DNA of 64,000 nt from Magnaporthiopsis rhizophila. Taxonomy: Eukaryota; Ascomycota; Sordariomycetes; Magnaporthales; Magnaporthaceae. The translations under genes were made by a program, and so were the position numbers. The DNA lies in contig PYSS01000125.1 in NCBI GenBank assembly GCA_003049465.1, positions 47,562-111,561 of the forward strand. The letters are read 5' to 3'. The notes beneath the pieces were generated by a model. That model made no database searches, was not told the origin of the DNA, and worked only from the letters and a program-made list of their open reading frames with translations. This document shows, piece after piece, positions 21,932 to 34,820 of this stretch (the stretch's first letter is position 1; each line of letters starts with the position of its first letter).

Positions 21932-24097
21932 GACTGTCCAGTACCGGTTGCAGGTGCCCAAGCTGCATATGGCGGGAATGGGGGATGGAACAATGAAACT
22001 TCCTAGCCCCGTATCTGACGTCCCTGCAGCTGACTGCGTTATGGGACAGAAATACCGATGCAAGAGAGCAAATATAGGGACGGCGGCAAGTGAGGCTGAG
22101 AAGCAGCCGGCTCGGAAAGCCCAACGCTCATCAGCGAATCGATACAGTAGAGCACATACCGCCGCAGACGCAGGCGCCCCAACAAAAGATAAGTGTATGC
22201 ATTAGACAAGATTAAATCAAACAGGCCACTTCTACAGCTCAAAAACAAGGAGCACCAGGTCCCCCAGAGGAATGGACGGTCAAACGAAGAGACGCACCGT
22301 GACAACGGTACAAGCTGATAGTTACGGCCGAAGAAACGGACAATGAAGAAAAGAATCTAATGTCATATCGCGTATGTGTTTAGCATATTTATCATTAAAT
22401 CTCGCAAGGGAGCCGGGGAAACCAGGAGGGAAAAAAGAAAACCACCCTGCTCTCCAACCAGAGCAAACTCCAGCGTGACAGATATCCCAGAAAACAAGAC
22501 CTCCCTCCCTGCCACCAGCCCTCATAATTAACCACGTAGAAAAGCCCGATACCCAATCTCTATCTATGACCCTGCCCTGTCCTGATCTCTCTCTTCCCAC
22601 GTGTATAAGTGTGGTCCGAGATCACCACCAGTTTCCATGGAAGCAGCCGCCCGCCCGAAATCGCTCCAGACACCAGAACCCACCCAACCACCCCAAAAAA
22701 AAAAAAAAAGTTTGCTCTTTATCTCCTTCTACATGTATATTCCCCCGCACGTAGATAATGAAAAGCAGTGACAACACACAGACTGTGTTTGTGTAAAAGT
22801 ATCCCAAACTGGGACAGAGGAGAGGCAGGAAAAGAGTCCCATGACTTGAGGGGAAAAAAAAAAGTAAAAAACAAGGCCCGTTCATAACTGACCCGACCTG
22901 ACCGCCCTTCCCGCGCGAAGACAAACAGCACCAAAATCTCATTCGGGGCTCGCTTGGGCGGCGTGAAGAGAAACGTTCACCTAACAAGTAAGCACTTCGT
23001 GCCTGTTGTAGGTACGTAGTTGCCGGCCCCACCCGCGCCTGGACCCCCGCCCCGCCGCCCTGTCCAAAAGAGCCCATAACCACGAAAACCAAATAAATAA
23101 GGTGCAGGTAAAAAGAAAAAAGTGGACAACCGCGGGAGAAGACGAAATGGCTGCCGAGCCGCGAACCGTTGGTGTTTGATGTAAACGATGGGGGGCGGGC
23201 GGGACGTTGTGGGAAAAGATGACAGGGTCCTCCCTTTAGACGTCATTCCCCAAATCAAAACACCCCCAGGTTGATGCCTTCCACAGAACTCCCCACATGA
23301 AAGAAGAAGTATGGGCGTTTCCTGCTCGCCTCGCCATCCCCTGTTCGTTTGTCAAGCTTTGATCGGCCAGCCAGGCACCTGCCTGGATAACCTTTTTGGC
23401 TTTGTGCGCTGCCGGTCCCTGCAGCCGCAAAAGAATAAAGTCAGGGGCAAGAGAAGGAATCCCATGGTATCGATGAGTGCTTTTCTTGTAGGGGTTCCCA
23501 GGGGGCGGCCATGTGGAGGAAGCGACGGGATGACGGATGAGGCTGACGGGAATTGGAAAGACTGGCCTCCGAAAGCAGCGGTAACCCATGCTAAATCGAA
23601 ACAAGCAGGTCTGGCCAGGCCCCATTCCCCCAGAAAGATGTAAGTTATGTTTTTTTTTTTGTTTGGTTCGTTTTGTGTGATGCGATGCAACAGCAACTAG
23701 TACCCCATCTCTTGCGTGTGCCAAACTCCGATGCTTTAGAGATGCCCTGATATTAAACAGTTGAATAAGGAAATCCAGCATTGTGATATGAAACAGGCAC
23801 TCTCCCCGGAGAGGGCGCGAAAAAGGCGAGTGAAACAGAGAAACCAGAATGCGAATTCGATGCCCAAGCGAGTCAGCAGAATCCGGGGGGAGGAAGCCTG
23901 TTTGCAAGACCATCGACTCCAGAACGTCCCAATAGCGCCTGCCAGGTGTGCTCGGTGTTACCATTGAGGTCACCGAAACAAGCCTGGCCGTGCGCAGCCG
24001 AGCGGACATGCCGGCTCCCATTGTGGTTTCCCTCTCCCTCCTGTTTCGTCGTGTAATAGTAATAGTAGTAATAACAGAAGCAATAGTAGAGTCTTTT
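21932..24097. other. Convergent intergenic region and 3' flanks
   Basis: 2.2 kb between the convergent Trm9-like and Myb genes. No supportable gene. A 261-codon minus frame (23236-24021) lies directly downstream of the Myb stop and reads as 3'UTR sequence. An A16 run is at about 22696. Confidence 0.5.
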
Positions 24098-25669
24098 TCA
24101 CATCATGCGTCGGGCGGACGAGGGGCCGCTGCGGTCCGACAGGTCGGTCGTCGTGGGATCGAAATGCCGTCGGCGGCTGGTCTCGCGGCCCATATCAGGG
24201 CTGGCCCGCCGCTTGGCCGTGCCTGGCGGGTCCGGGTTTGGGTATAAGGGGAGGGATGGTGGGAACTGGCTTGGACTGGCGCCGGCTTGGCTGTGCGCGG
24301 GGCTCGCGCCCGCAACCGAGTACGCGGGGGTGCTATAAGGGCTGACCCCGGTCGTCAGCTCGGCCACCGACGGAAGTGTATTACCGCCATTGCCACCGCC
24401 GCCAACACGCCCACCACCTCCTTGCGGTGGCGGTAGTGGCGCGTTCGTCTGAATGGGTGCCAGCCCGTGCGCGGGGGAATACATAGGCTGGTTCTGGTCG
24501 CCCATCTCGTAGTGGTGGTGGTGGTGGTGATGGTGGTGGTTGTTGCCGAGTGTGCGCGAGTGCACGCTATCCCGGCGCGTGGCCAGTGGCCGGCCTGGCG
24601 GCTGGAGCGGTGGGGGTATGACGGGGTGCATGCCACCACGAGGCCCGTAGTGAGCCGGGGCGGCGCCCGGGAGGATGTCGCGGGGCACATGGCCGTGGGA
24701 CTGGGGGTGGTGATGGCTCCGCGACGGAGACACTCGTTGGTGGTGCGGGTTCTCGGCCGCCCCTGAGAGCGAGAAAGCCACGACGCCGGCGCGCCTGGCC
24801 ATGTCTTGCTCGCCAATCTGCCAATGCATCGCCTCGACCGCCCGCCACGGAATCTGCATTTCTTCCGCCACCTTCGCCCACATCTCCGGTTTCAGACTAG
24901 GGGTTGACCAAATAGTGTTAGCGGCTCTCTGGTCTTGCGGGGGCATTTCCGCTCAGCCCTCTTCCGGCGCCCTTTCGACCACCGTCTTCCCAGGGATGCC
25001 AACTGCCGCAACTTACCGCTCATAAAGCCTGGCCAGCTTGTTTTTCCGCTCCTCGTCCCACTCGCTTCGCCTCTCCAGGTAGTTCTGGTAGTGCAAACGG
25101 CAGCTGATGGAGCTGCGCCCGGGGAGGCGCTTCGAGATGTCCTCCCACTTCATTCCGCTGCCCCGAAGTTCAATGATGATGGCGTCCTCCTCAGGCGACC
25201 ATTTGCTCTGCTTCTTTGCCGGAGGGGGGCTGTCAGCCACGTGTTGCGGCGGCATGCTGCGCCTTGGCGGGGGCCCGGTCGTGGCGGCGGCGCCGCTGCT
25301 GCTGCTGCTGCTCGGTGAGAACACGGGCTGGCCGTGGCCTGTTCCCGGGCCTGGCCCAAGACCCAGTCCAGAGACGGATCCGAAAGAAACAGGACCTGTC
25401 CCAAACTGCGGTCCGAGATCGCGTCCCAGCGCAGGCGGGCCGGGCGCAAAGGACGGCCCAGGGCCAGGCCCGTAGGCGGGAGCGTACGTGGAAGCCACTA
25501 GTGCGACTGGCTGCTGAACAATGGTGGTGTAGCCGTAGTTCGGCGAAGGACCGCCGGTCGTCGCCGTCGCAAGCGTCGCGGGAGGATCAGGGGCGGATTG
25601 GGCTTGCTGTGCGGGAGCGGAAGCGGACTCATTAGAGTCGGAACCCTTGAGGAGCGAGGCGATATCCAC
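24098..25669 (-). CDS. Myb/SANT-domain DNA-binding protein (5' end incomplete)
   Basis: Two exons visible: 25669-25017 and 24896-24098, about 483 codons. Splicing GGTAAGT (25016) to CTAG (24897) across a 120-bp intron with a CTAAC branch site gives LARLYER-LKPEMWAKVAEEM, uninterrupted. A Pro/Gly/Ala-rich N-terminal region and a Ser run precede a single Myb/SANT repeat (about 154-197: KWSPEEDAIIIEL, MKWEDISKRLPGR, SISCRLHYQNYLE). A conserved helical block (WDEERKNKLARLYER, EMWAKVAEEMQIPWRAVEAMHWQ) follows, then a disordered His/Pro/Gly-rich tail with ten histidines. It is probably a nuclear transcription factor; the target is unknown. The first visible codon in the frame is GTG (25669), with an in-frame TAA upstream and no ATG until 25255, so a short upstream coding exon is likely missing from this model. 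A start at 25255 would discard 138 open codons of protein-like sequence. Confidence 0.82.
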
Positions 25670-26811
25670 GTTGACGGTGTCTCGCCTAGCTTAGCCGTAA
25701 GCGGCGGCCCGTGTTCATCGGCGCAAGAAACCTGCGCGCTTCCTTGCTCCCGGCCGTGGGTGGACGGGCAGCAGCCTTTTGAACTGACGCGTTAGGGTAC
25801 CTGGGGATCTATCTCTCCTAGAGCTAACGATCAAAGGAGTGGCACGGGGAAGGGAAGGGTTCTGTCTGTCCTTGCGTCGGTGACTGGCGAGCACAGAGAC
25901 GCGTGGGGTTTCGATGCGTGGGCGTGGTCGGCGTGCGTGTGCGGCTGGATTTCGTGGTCTCGCTTGTGCGACTCGATGCCCTCTCTTGGCCGGATGCCCT
26001 CCTGTACGCTGTTTGCCTCCGGCAAGGGGAGAGGATGAGGGTTTGCTTGCTCCCGAGGGGGCGGATAGGGTCTGAGGAAGTCGCCCGGGCACGACTTGGA
26101 GGCAACTTCTATGTCTATGGGGTCGTTCTACGCGGCGGAAGCAGAACCAGATGCAAGCAAGGGTGGTGGTATGCGGCAAGTGATGCTGACGCTAAAGACG
26201 AGCACAGATTTATGCGTGATAGTCAAAGACAGTAGGCGAGATGGGGAGTTGGGCTGGGAGCTTTGTTGTTTTTGGGATGGGTTAGGAGGAGAAGGGGGAG
26301 CTGCTGGTGAATTTGAAGGCAGACAGGAGCATGGCTGGCGGCGTCTCTCCGAGCTATGCTCCAGCCAATGAACGCGAGAGCTGGTGTTTGGCCGAGAAAA
26401 AAAAAAAAAAAAAAAGTAAGTAGGTGAGAAACCGCAATGCATGCGGGTGAGTACGTCAGGCAGACAGGCCGGTTCCGTTAAACTTTCTCGACCCAATGGG
26501 GCGCCCTGCCATAGTAGGGGGTCGCCGCCCCAGCAGAGAAGAGCCAGCCTGTCTTCCGTCGTTCGGTGTTGAGTGCGGTCTGCAGGCTGTAGCGGCTACG
26601 CTCTCATGACGGTCGAGACAGGGAACAGGGGCGCAAGGACGAAGCTGGCACGGGTCGGGAGGATGGATGCGCTGGACTCTTGTCTGACCGAGCCAAAAGG
26701 GCACGAGGAGGTGGGCCAAGAAGAAGCACGAATTAAATAGCGTGTTCCGGCGGGCGGGAGCAGAGACGGGAGTGGCGGCGTGCGGGCGGCAGGTTGGAGA
26801 GGAGGTTGGAA

Positions 26812-26900
26812 GGCAGGTACGTACGGGTGTCCGGAGCTAAGTATGTAGGTATGTGTATGCGTATGCCTATGTGTATGTACGTAGATAGGTATGCAGGTAT
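26812..26900 (+). repeat. Degenerate GTATG/GTAGGTATG repeat
   Basis: Imperfect tandem units built on GTATG/TAGGTATG recur through about 90 bp, reading as alternating GTA and TGT steps. No gene overlaps. Confidence 0.7.
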
Positions 26901-27840
26901 ATAGCAGCCAGGCAAGGCGAGGCAAGCAGGTCAAGGTTGGTCCAGCCCTGGTAGGCAGCTCGGTCGGCAGCCAAGGTAGAAGTACTGTGGTAGGCGGCAA
27001 GCCGGCCGGGATGGGGCGGCCAAGGTGGTGTATGGTGTGTGGTGTCTGGTGTATGCAGCGTGGCAGTCGACAAGGAGGTCGATGGTGCTAGGATCTGGGT
27101 GGGTAGGGGAGGTAGGTAAGGACGACAAGAGGTGTGTCCTGGCTCTGTTTGCGGTTCTCTCCAGCAGTGATCAGCTTCGCTGGAGTGGGGGGAATGGACA
27201 GGCATCCAGGGTCCAAGCAGGGCGATAGGCCGGCAAGGATGGGTGGATGCCGGGCTGCGGAAGGGAGCTCGCCCAGAGAGATAAAAAGAAAAATGGGGAT
27301 GAATCCAATAAAATAATAAAAAGGAGCTGGGGGTGGAGGTGGGCAGCAAGCAGGGAGAAAAAAAAAAAAAAAAAAAAAGAAAGAAAAAAGAAAAAAAAAA
27401 AAAAAAAGAGCCGACACCCCAGAGCCAGACGCTAAACAGACAAAGTATCTGACGCAAGACCGGTACAAACGAGGGAGGGGTGCAGGCAGGAAGGATATGC
27501 AGTGCGGGTTGTGCATGCGACAGCGAAACTTGACAGACTGACTGCACTGATGACGGTGCTGAGTTATATGTCCTGGCAATCGAAGCCGAATCGACGTCGT
27601 CCCTGCCCGGCATCGGTCAAGCAACCGTGGCAGCCCAGTGGAGCCCGTCGTCTGTTCTAGGGGGAGTGGGCACGCAGTGAGTCGTTGCGGCTGGACATGG
27701 TGGGGAGGCCGCGATGGCGACGATTGTTCGGCTGGTGATGGTGAGCAGCTGCAGGCGGTGGGAAGAGCAGCAGGGCGAGCGGGAGGGAGAGAGGGAGGGG
27801 AGGAGCGGATGCAGTCTGGTCTAGGTGGTCTTGTCCTGTG

Positions 27841-27884
27841 CAGGGCAGGGCAGGGCAGGACCAGGGCAGCAGCAGGGCCAGGGC
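27841..27884 (+). other. G-rich tract with quadruplex potential
   Basis: At least four GGG runs separated by two-base CA linkers, then further GGG runs, fit the G3-N1-7 quadruplex pattern on the plus strand. Confidence 0.6.
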
Positions 27885-30800
27885 CTTGAACCAGGTACTC
27901 CGCTCTGGATGCCGGGTGTTTGCGCCGCGCGCCTGACTGGCGGCCCGGGGCTATATACGACCCAGGGCCCCGTGTTAATACAGGTTCGTAGGATGCCCGC
28001 CGTGTTCGTTGGGCCGAGTTGGTGGTTAGATTTGGCTTGGCTCGGCGAGGCAGTGCCGCCCCTCAATGCGGACGCACCCGCAAAGAGAAAGAGACAGAGA
28101 TTGTGTGTATATAGCAGGTCAACCCATGCCGTTAGCAACGAGGCGATAGAGGCCTTGGATCCGATCTCGTCTGCGTCAGCGGCCGGTGTAGTGTTGTCCC
28201 AGGAGGCGGCATGCTCTCGTTTGAATCGCGCCCTCGGCTTGGTTTGAACTACACACTAACATCTCCCATGCCCTGCATTCCCCGCCTGGTGGCAATCATC
28301 TCGAGCGTCCGTCCGCTCGGGCTGGGCCTCGAACGGCTGTGTGTATTGAATAGATCAATGATGGGCGTTCGACAGGGCGGTACAGGGGGTTGGTCCGGCG
28401 ATTGGGCGTGTGGTGTGCCAGCCCTTGCGCTGGTGCTGGTGCTGGGAGTGCTGGGCCCGGACTGACAACGCTTTGCTGGGCCTCCTTGGGCTTTCTTCCT
28501 TCCATTTTTTGAGGGAACAGGGTCAGGGTCAGGGGAGGTGGACGGATGTGGTGGCAGCAAGCAAACAGCAAGGGCAGGAGCAAGGGCACTCCATGGGACT
28601 GAATCCCAGCATTGCGCCGCCCAGATCCGGAGATATTCGCTCACGCCCCCTCCAGTGCTCCTTCCGTGTCCCAGTCCCCACCGCGAATTGTTCCTAGCGC
28701 GGCCATCCATGTTCCTCGTTCCTTCCTATTTCATCTTCTCACGCCCCCCTGTCCGCGACGTGCAAGAACAGGCCAGGAAAGTGCCCACCGGCCAGCAGAT
28801 GGGGCCTGGTGGATCTGGTGTGGTGGGCCTTGGGGTCGTCGTCCACGATGGCGAGCTCACTTGAGCTTTTTTGGCTCACCTTCTTTTTTGTCTCGATTTG
28901 TCGCTGTCTCGGCTCTGTTATTCCTGTCCCAGGAATGCAGACGCCGTGCACGATGGGTCCCGGGATTCATCCAATCCACTTGACATAACCCGCCCACTGT
29001 CAAAAGGCCTTTGAGGGGCAGCTGAGGTGCGTGTGTGCGTGCGCTTGCGCGTATGCGAACCATGTTCAATGTTGTGTTGGGTAGGCAGTTTCCTCTGCTT
29101 CCTCAGCGGATCAGCACCAGTTGTTCTACCTATACAGCTTTGCGTTGTCTCGTCCAAGCCTACAATCCAAGTACACACACTTCGCGTTCGTTTGGCTCGG
29201 CCAGGCGAGCAGCAATATGGGAGCGAGTCAAACAAATCGGGCAAGGACTCATGGCAAAAGCGTCGAGGACCTGGTCTTCGAACCGCCCGTTTGCTGGGGG
29301 TTGGCACGGGCGCAGGCGGTCCTGGTCGGCCGGCAAAGGGAAAAGGAGCGGACAGTACATAAGAAAAAAGCAAGAAAACAAAAAGATTATGCCAAGAACG
29401 CCGGCGAGCATCATCCGGCACACCAAACATCAGCAGAAGCAGAAGCAAAGAGAGCAAGAAAATCCGAGCCAGGTGTGTTTTGGCATATTTAGCCACGCAT
29501 TCATGCATAATGGGTTCGCCTACAGCAACTTGGCGAGCAGACGATTCGTCCATTAGTGCTTAAGATGTTGTTTAAGCCAGAAAAGAAGCCAGCGACCGCG
29601 TATGCGGATGTTTTATTGTTACACGTCCCTCTTTTCGTCCAGACACTAGCAAGGCCACTTAACTGCGCTAGACTGGAAATGCTGCCACGCGCGGCAGGCA
29701 AAACACCATAGCCGCAACCACAGAAAGTACCATGCACCAAGTCGGCAGCTAGGCTGAAAGGCTGGACTGGTAAGGATGGGTAGCGCCAATCGTCAGCAAA
29801 CGGGACAGCAGAGGCTACAGCTGTTGAGATTTTGGGATTTCTCAAGCTAGCGGCGGCAATTGGGGCTACCAGGTAGGTACCTCGGCCTCCTTCTAGCCTC
29901 GAAGCCCAACACGCTCAACGTTCGGGAGAAGCGCGAAAGCAGGCAGGCAGCCCATGTGAGGTGCAAGCTGCTGCGGCAATGCATTAGCGTCCACCTGGAT
30001 TTTTTAAGCAACCTGGGTTTTCAGGACGGAATGGCGTGGAAACCAGCCTCTTCTGCGGAAGCCCATGCCCGGCGAGTCCGGCTCGTGTGCTATCTCCCAC
30101 CTCGCCGCAACAAGCACCGCCAGCCTATTTGAGTGATAAAGTCACCCCTGTCTAGCCCGACTGGCCACAGCATCTGTCTCCCCGTCGCTGTGCGGTGGCA
30201 CCCGGACTGAAAATGGGCACGCGACTGAGGTGGTTTCTTGTGCGGTCCGACTTCCGACCATCGCGGACGTGGACAAGCCTGTGCGCCAGCCGCCCGCCAG
30301 CCGAGACAGGGCTCACGCGTGCGTCGTGCAAGCATCCAAGGAGATTTCCGGGTGTGGGCGACCTCACAGGCTCGGCCAAGCTTTGAACCCATAGTAGGCA
30401 GAGAGCATTGTCCTCTCTCTAATTCTTTTCGGGATATGTATATGCACTTTGTGCAGTTGCATTTGCAAAACGATGGGCCGGCATGCAAGCATGCGAAGAG
30501 CTAACAACGCCTCATCAGGTGTGTGGGGTCAGCGCGAGAGGAGGGGGGGGGGTGGGTTTAATTCGAGCCTGCGGGAGGGGATTAAAGACCAGGACCCAAG
30601 TTTTTCAACGGCCATGGACGCATATTATTTTTATTTTTTTAAGGGGAAAAAAGTAAATTAAAAAATAAAAACAAAAAACAGCGTGATTACATGGCGCCGC
30701 GCCGTTTGTTATTATTAATTCATGTGTTAAGCCGCCAAAATCACCAAAGAGCGGGCGAATGGAAAGGAATTCTCAGGGATGGGTGGACGGCATGGTCGGA

Positions 30801-33800
30801 TCTGGCACAATCTGGTACACACTTGCTTGGGTCTGGGTCGGGGAGAGACAGGGACAAACGAACGCAACCGCCACACGAAACCACCATCCAACGTGGTGGC
30901 CTACTTTATTTAGCCTTGCCGGAATTTCGTTTGCCTGTCGACATCGAGGTTGTCCCCAACCCGCCCCCGGTCGCCGGGACGTTCATCCTGTTCTGCCGAT
31001 GAGTATCTAAATCTCAGAAGGGGTTGGGTTGGTTTGCGTCAAGCACGCCGTTTATTGGTTCTAACTCCAGTCTGAATCGCCTCCACTAGCCAGTCCTAAA
31101 GAACAACGTGGAAAGGACAAGCCACCGCCGGTTTTGGCAAACCCAAAAAGAGACGAAAAGATGCCGTCCACCCAAGGTCTCTTTTTATCATTTCGATCCA
31201 AGATCCAAGATCTGAAATGCACTGCATGGATAAATACCATGTTTCGGGACTTTCCCAAGTGCAGTACATTTGCACGCACCACCCATTCGCATTTGTGTTT
31301 TAATTTCTGGTCGGTCCCCGCGGCAAACGGCCCAGGGTCAGCTCTGGGGAACTAGACCGACAAACAAATTCATATGTACGTGTACATGAAATAGAGCCGC
31401 CACGAAACCCAAACGGGTGAGCTGGACAGCACGGCACGGGACAGAAAAGGATAGGGCGGCAAAGCCTGAAAAAGAAAAAAAAAGAAAGAAAAAATATTAA
31501 AGGAAGAAAAACAGAACCAAAAAAAAAAAGAAAAAAAAAAAAAACACCCAAATTGAGTAGTATGATGATAGCAGCCGTCCATCCGTCCAGTTCGGAACCG
31601 AGCCCATAACAAGTATGATCTGAGCAGGGGCCGTCGGATGGCCACCACGCTCAAACGACACGGACGAACACGACACGGACAATCTGCACAGAAGCTACCG
31701 TAGAACTTGCTGAGGAAGGCCATAAGAAAGCGCAACTTAGAGACGAAATGCTAGGGGCAGAGGTTCGACGGGGTCAAAGAAGGACCGAGGCATCGGATGT
31801 CATGCCCCATTATGGCAGCCCGTTGCGGTCTTTCTTCTATTCTTTCTTTTCTCTCATCTTTGCGGGCAGGGCGAGACGGCGCGTGCATACGTCGCGGTCG
31901 TGCGTGTGTGAAGGGGAAGCCAAGAAACACAGCTGGGAGCCCAGGACACCCCTAGCCCCGAGGCCCGAAAAGGGATTGGGCTCGTCATCGCGGCCTGCTA
32001 TCAAAACTCGAGAGTAATAAGGCCCCTTCCACTTCCGGCGAGCAGACACAAGGCCAAGCTGGCAAAAAGGGAAATCAGACAAAAAAGGGGGTGGTGATGG
32101 TGGAACGAGAGTTGCACTGCTTTGCTTTTTTTTTTTTTTTTTTTTTTTTGCTGGCTGCTTGGGCATCTAGGTGACCAGGGGCAGGGGCAGGCAGGTTGCA
32201 CTGTGTACGGGCAGTACTGCAGATTCTATCGGACCAATCGGAGTCGTTTTGTGCGGCACTTGACCGGAGGTACCTTCCATTTTGTTGGAAAAAGACGCGA
32301 AGCTCCACATTCAGCGCGGCGCCACACAACCAAAGCACCGCAGGACAGGGTATGGCCTTGCAGCGTTGCATCTGGCCGTGCAACCACATCAGGAATGCGA
32401 CGCTGGAAATATCGGGCAATTCTAATCGGTTTATGCGTCACCATGTCGTTGAAATTGGGGATGAGCCTCTGTGCGCGGCCGGCCCGGCAGGCGAGAAAAG
32501 GAGGGGCTTGGAGAAGGTGCGGCATCGCCATTGTCGTGTCATCCAATCCATTGATCAACCCGGGGGCCCACCAGATCTCTGGAGCGGAGGGAAGGAAGGT
32601 GGACGAACCGACGTAATGAACTGATGATCATCACAACAATCATGCCCGCAGGGGAACGGCATATTGCCGCAGCAGCCGCTGGCGCATGCAACCTTAGGGA
32701 CCTACCTATATAAACTATATCAACGTGATATAACATGTCGGCGTCAAGCTGTTTTTCCCTCCCGATCTCCGTTGGACGAACTTTGAGCTGCCTGTCTGTC
32801 CGATGGAATGGGTCGCCTACTGTGCTTAGCGCTCGTCTGCGCACTATACGGCACGGCACTGCTGCAGCGGACCTGGTTCGGAGCAGATGTGGTGGGTGTG
32901 GGGGAGAGGTAAAAAGAGGGCTGGCCAGCAGCAAGGGGATGCCTGGGGAGGGGAGGGGAGGGAAAGGCCTGGGAATGGAAACCGGTCACGGGCGGCCGAA
33001 AAAAAAAAAAAAAGAAAAGTCGGTGGTCTCTTCGTGATTTCCACCTCTCTCTTTCTTTGCCCGGACTTTTAAAATTGAAATCACCATTTCGTCAAACATT
33101 TTCAAGAACCCCTACCAGCCCGTTCGATGCGACCATGCCACACCCACCACCCATTCATGCGAGTCGGTTGCGAACGGAGCCAAACGGCGCGAGTCCGAAC
33201 ACCGACGGGCAAAGGTTGGGCCTGGCGGGTAGAGAAGGTGGGTTAAGCCGAAGCAATTGAAAGTGATGGGGTCGGGGTTGTCAATGCCGCGGGGCCCGTC
33301 CCCTCAGCTGGTCACCCGGGAACTGGCCCTGGGCGTTTGGTCCGTGCAGCCGCAACAGAGGGCGGAAGTTTTCCAGGCCCAGCCAAAAATTAGGCGGTCG
33401 GATCGGTAGTCGTTCGCTTTCGTTTGACTGCCGCATGAGCTTTAAAAAAAAAATAAAAAAATAAAGAAAGGGAGACAACGCCGTGTGTCATATAGGTAGG
33501 GTAAAAATAATAACAAATAATTTTTCTTTAATGAGCGGCTATGCCTTTGTGCGAAAACAAACAAACGGAAAAAGAAAAAAGAAAAAGCAAGTGTAAGGGA
33601 CCTCGATTGGCGTTCCCAAAATCCCAAGGGGCTGGTTGGGTTAGGCTGGGTGGGAAAATTTCCGGGCTGAGGGCGGAGCGGATGGGACTTGGGTGTGTGC
33701 TGGGCCACGGGAAGCCCTGCCGCGGGCGGGCGGGCGAATGATGACGACGGGAAGGGGCTTGGGGGTTCCGCTCTGCTTGCCACCCTCCTGGGCTCCCACC

Positions 33801-34777
33801 ATTGATTTTCAACTCGGACGGCCCTCACATCATCCATCCCATCTCACCCATCCCCCTCCGAAAACTCCACTACCCGGCTGGCGCAGCACGCCCGGATCAA
33901 AATTGACCTGAGATTCCCGGGTTCCAGCTTGCAATTTTGGCAATCTGGCAGGCTTTTGCGCGAGTGGTTGCTTTGCTGTTTGTCCGCTCCACCACCTGCC
34001 AACGCTGCCCATTCCTGACCACCTCTACCCACCCACCCTGCCGAAAACGAGACCCCTGCTGACATATTGCCTTTCAATGATACTGCTGTATGCGTTGACG
34101 AGGCCCTCGGCGACGAGCGCTCCAATTTGTTCGCCGAAGCGACCTATAATGCGACCTCATTATGATCTAACCTGCAGACTTTTTGTGCCGCGAGCCTGTG
34201 CTTTGCCGCTCTTTTGCTTTTTGTCCCTTTGCGTCTCTGCTTCGCTCATCAGCCGCGCACCATCAGTTTGCTCAAGCGAGGGCGACATGGAAACGAGCGA
34301 ACACCAACCGCGTCGAATAGCAAAATACGTGTACAAACGTAAAGAAAAAAAAAAGAAAAAAAAGAAAAGAGCAGGGGCTGCGGCATTGATGTCGACGTTT
34401 TGGCGAGTCGCCTCAATCCCCACCGCCATGAACCATGATCGTCGCCTCCCAAATCGGCTCTGGCGTTGTTTCCAGCTGCCCCAAGGGCAATCAAACCACC
34501 TTGTGTTCGCATATCTGCCTTAACGGCAGCAAGGCTTCTTTCCTTATTCGTTCGGAAATTCCGACAACAGACGATTACAGATCCGGCTTACCCCAAGCGA
34601 GCTTGGCAATGTTTCTTTGTTGTTGCTTTTTTTTTTTTTTTTTTTTTTTCACTTCCCTTCTTTTTTGTTACTTTGTTTTCCTCCTCTCCTTGCCTCAAAA
34701 CCAACGCCTTCATCCACTTTTTTGCTTGATGCGGCCAGTCTCACTTGAGGGAAGCAACGTAACGATGAAAAAAAAGG

Positions 34778-34819
<42 letters not shown>

Positions 34820-34820
34820 N
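34820..34820. other. Single unresolved base inside an A run
   Basis: One N terminates an A-rich run beginning at about 34768. It is probably an assembly join or unresolved homopolymer. Confidence 0.8.

Noticed and set aside
23236..24021. 261-codon minus-strand open frame just below the Myb gene
   Set aside because: Lies where the Myb 3'UTR is expected, and its translation has no domain.
34768..34820. Poly-A tract as a retroposon tail
   Set aside because: No target-site duplication or element body is detectable, and the tract ends in an unresolved base. Homopolymers are frequent throughout the window.
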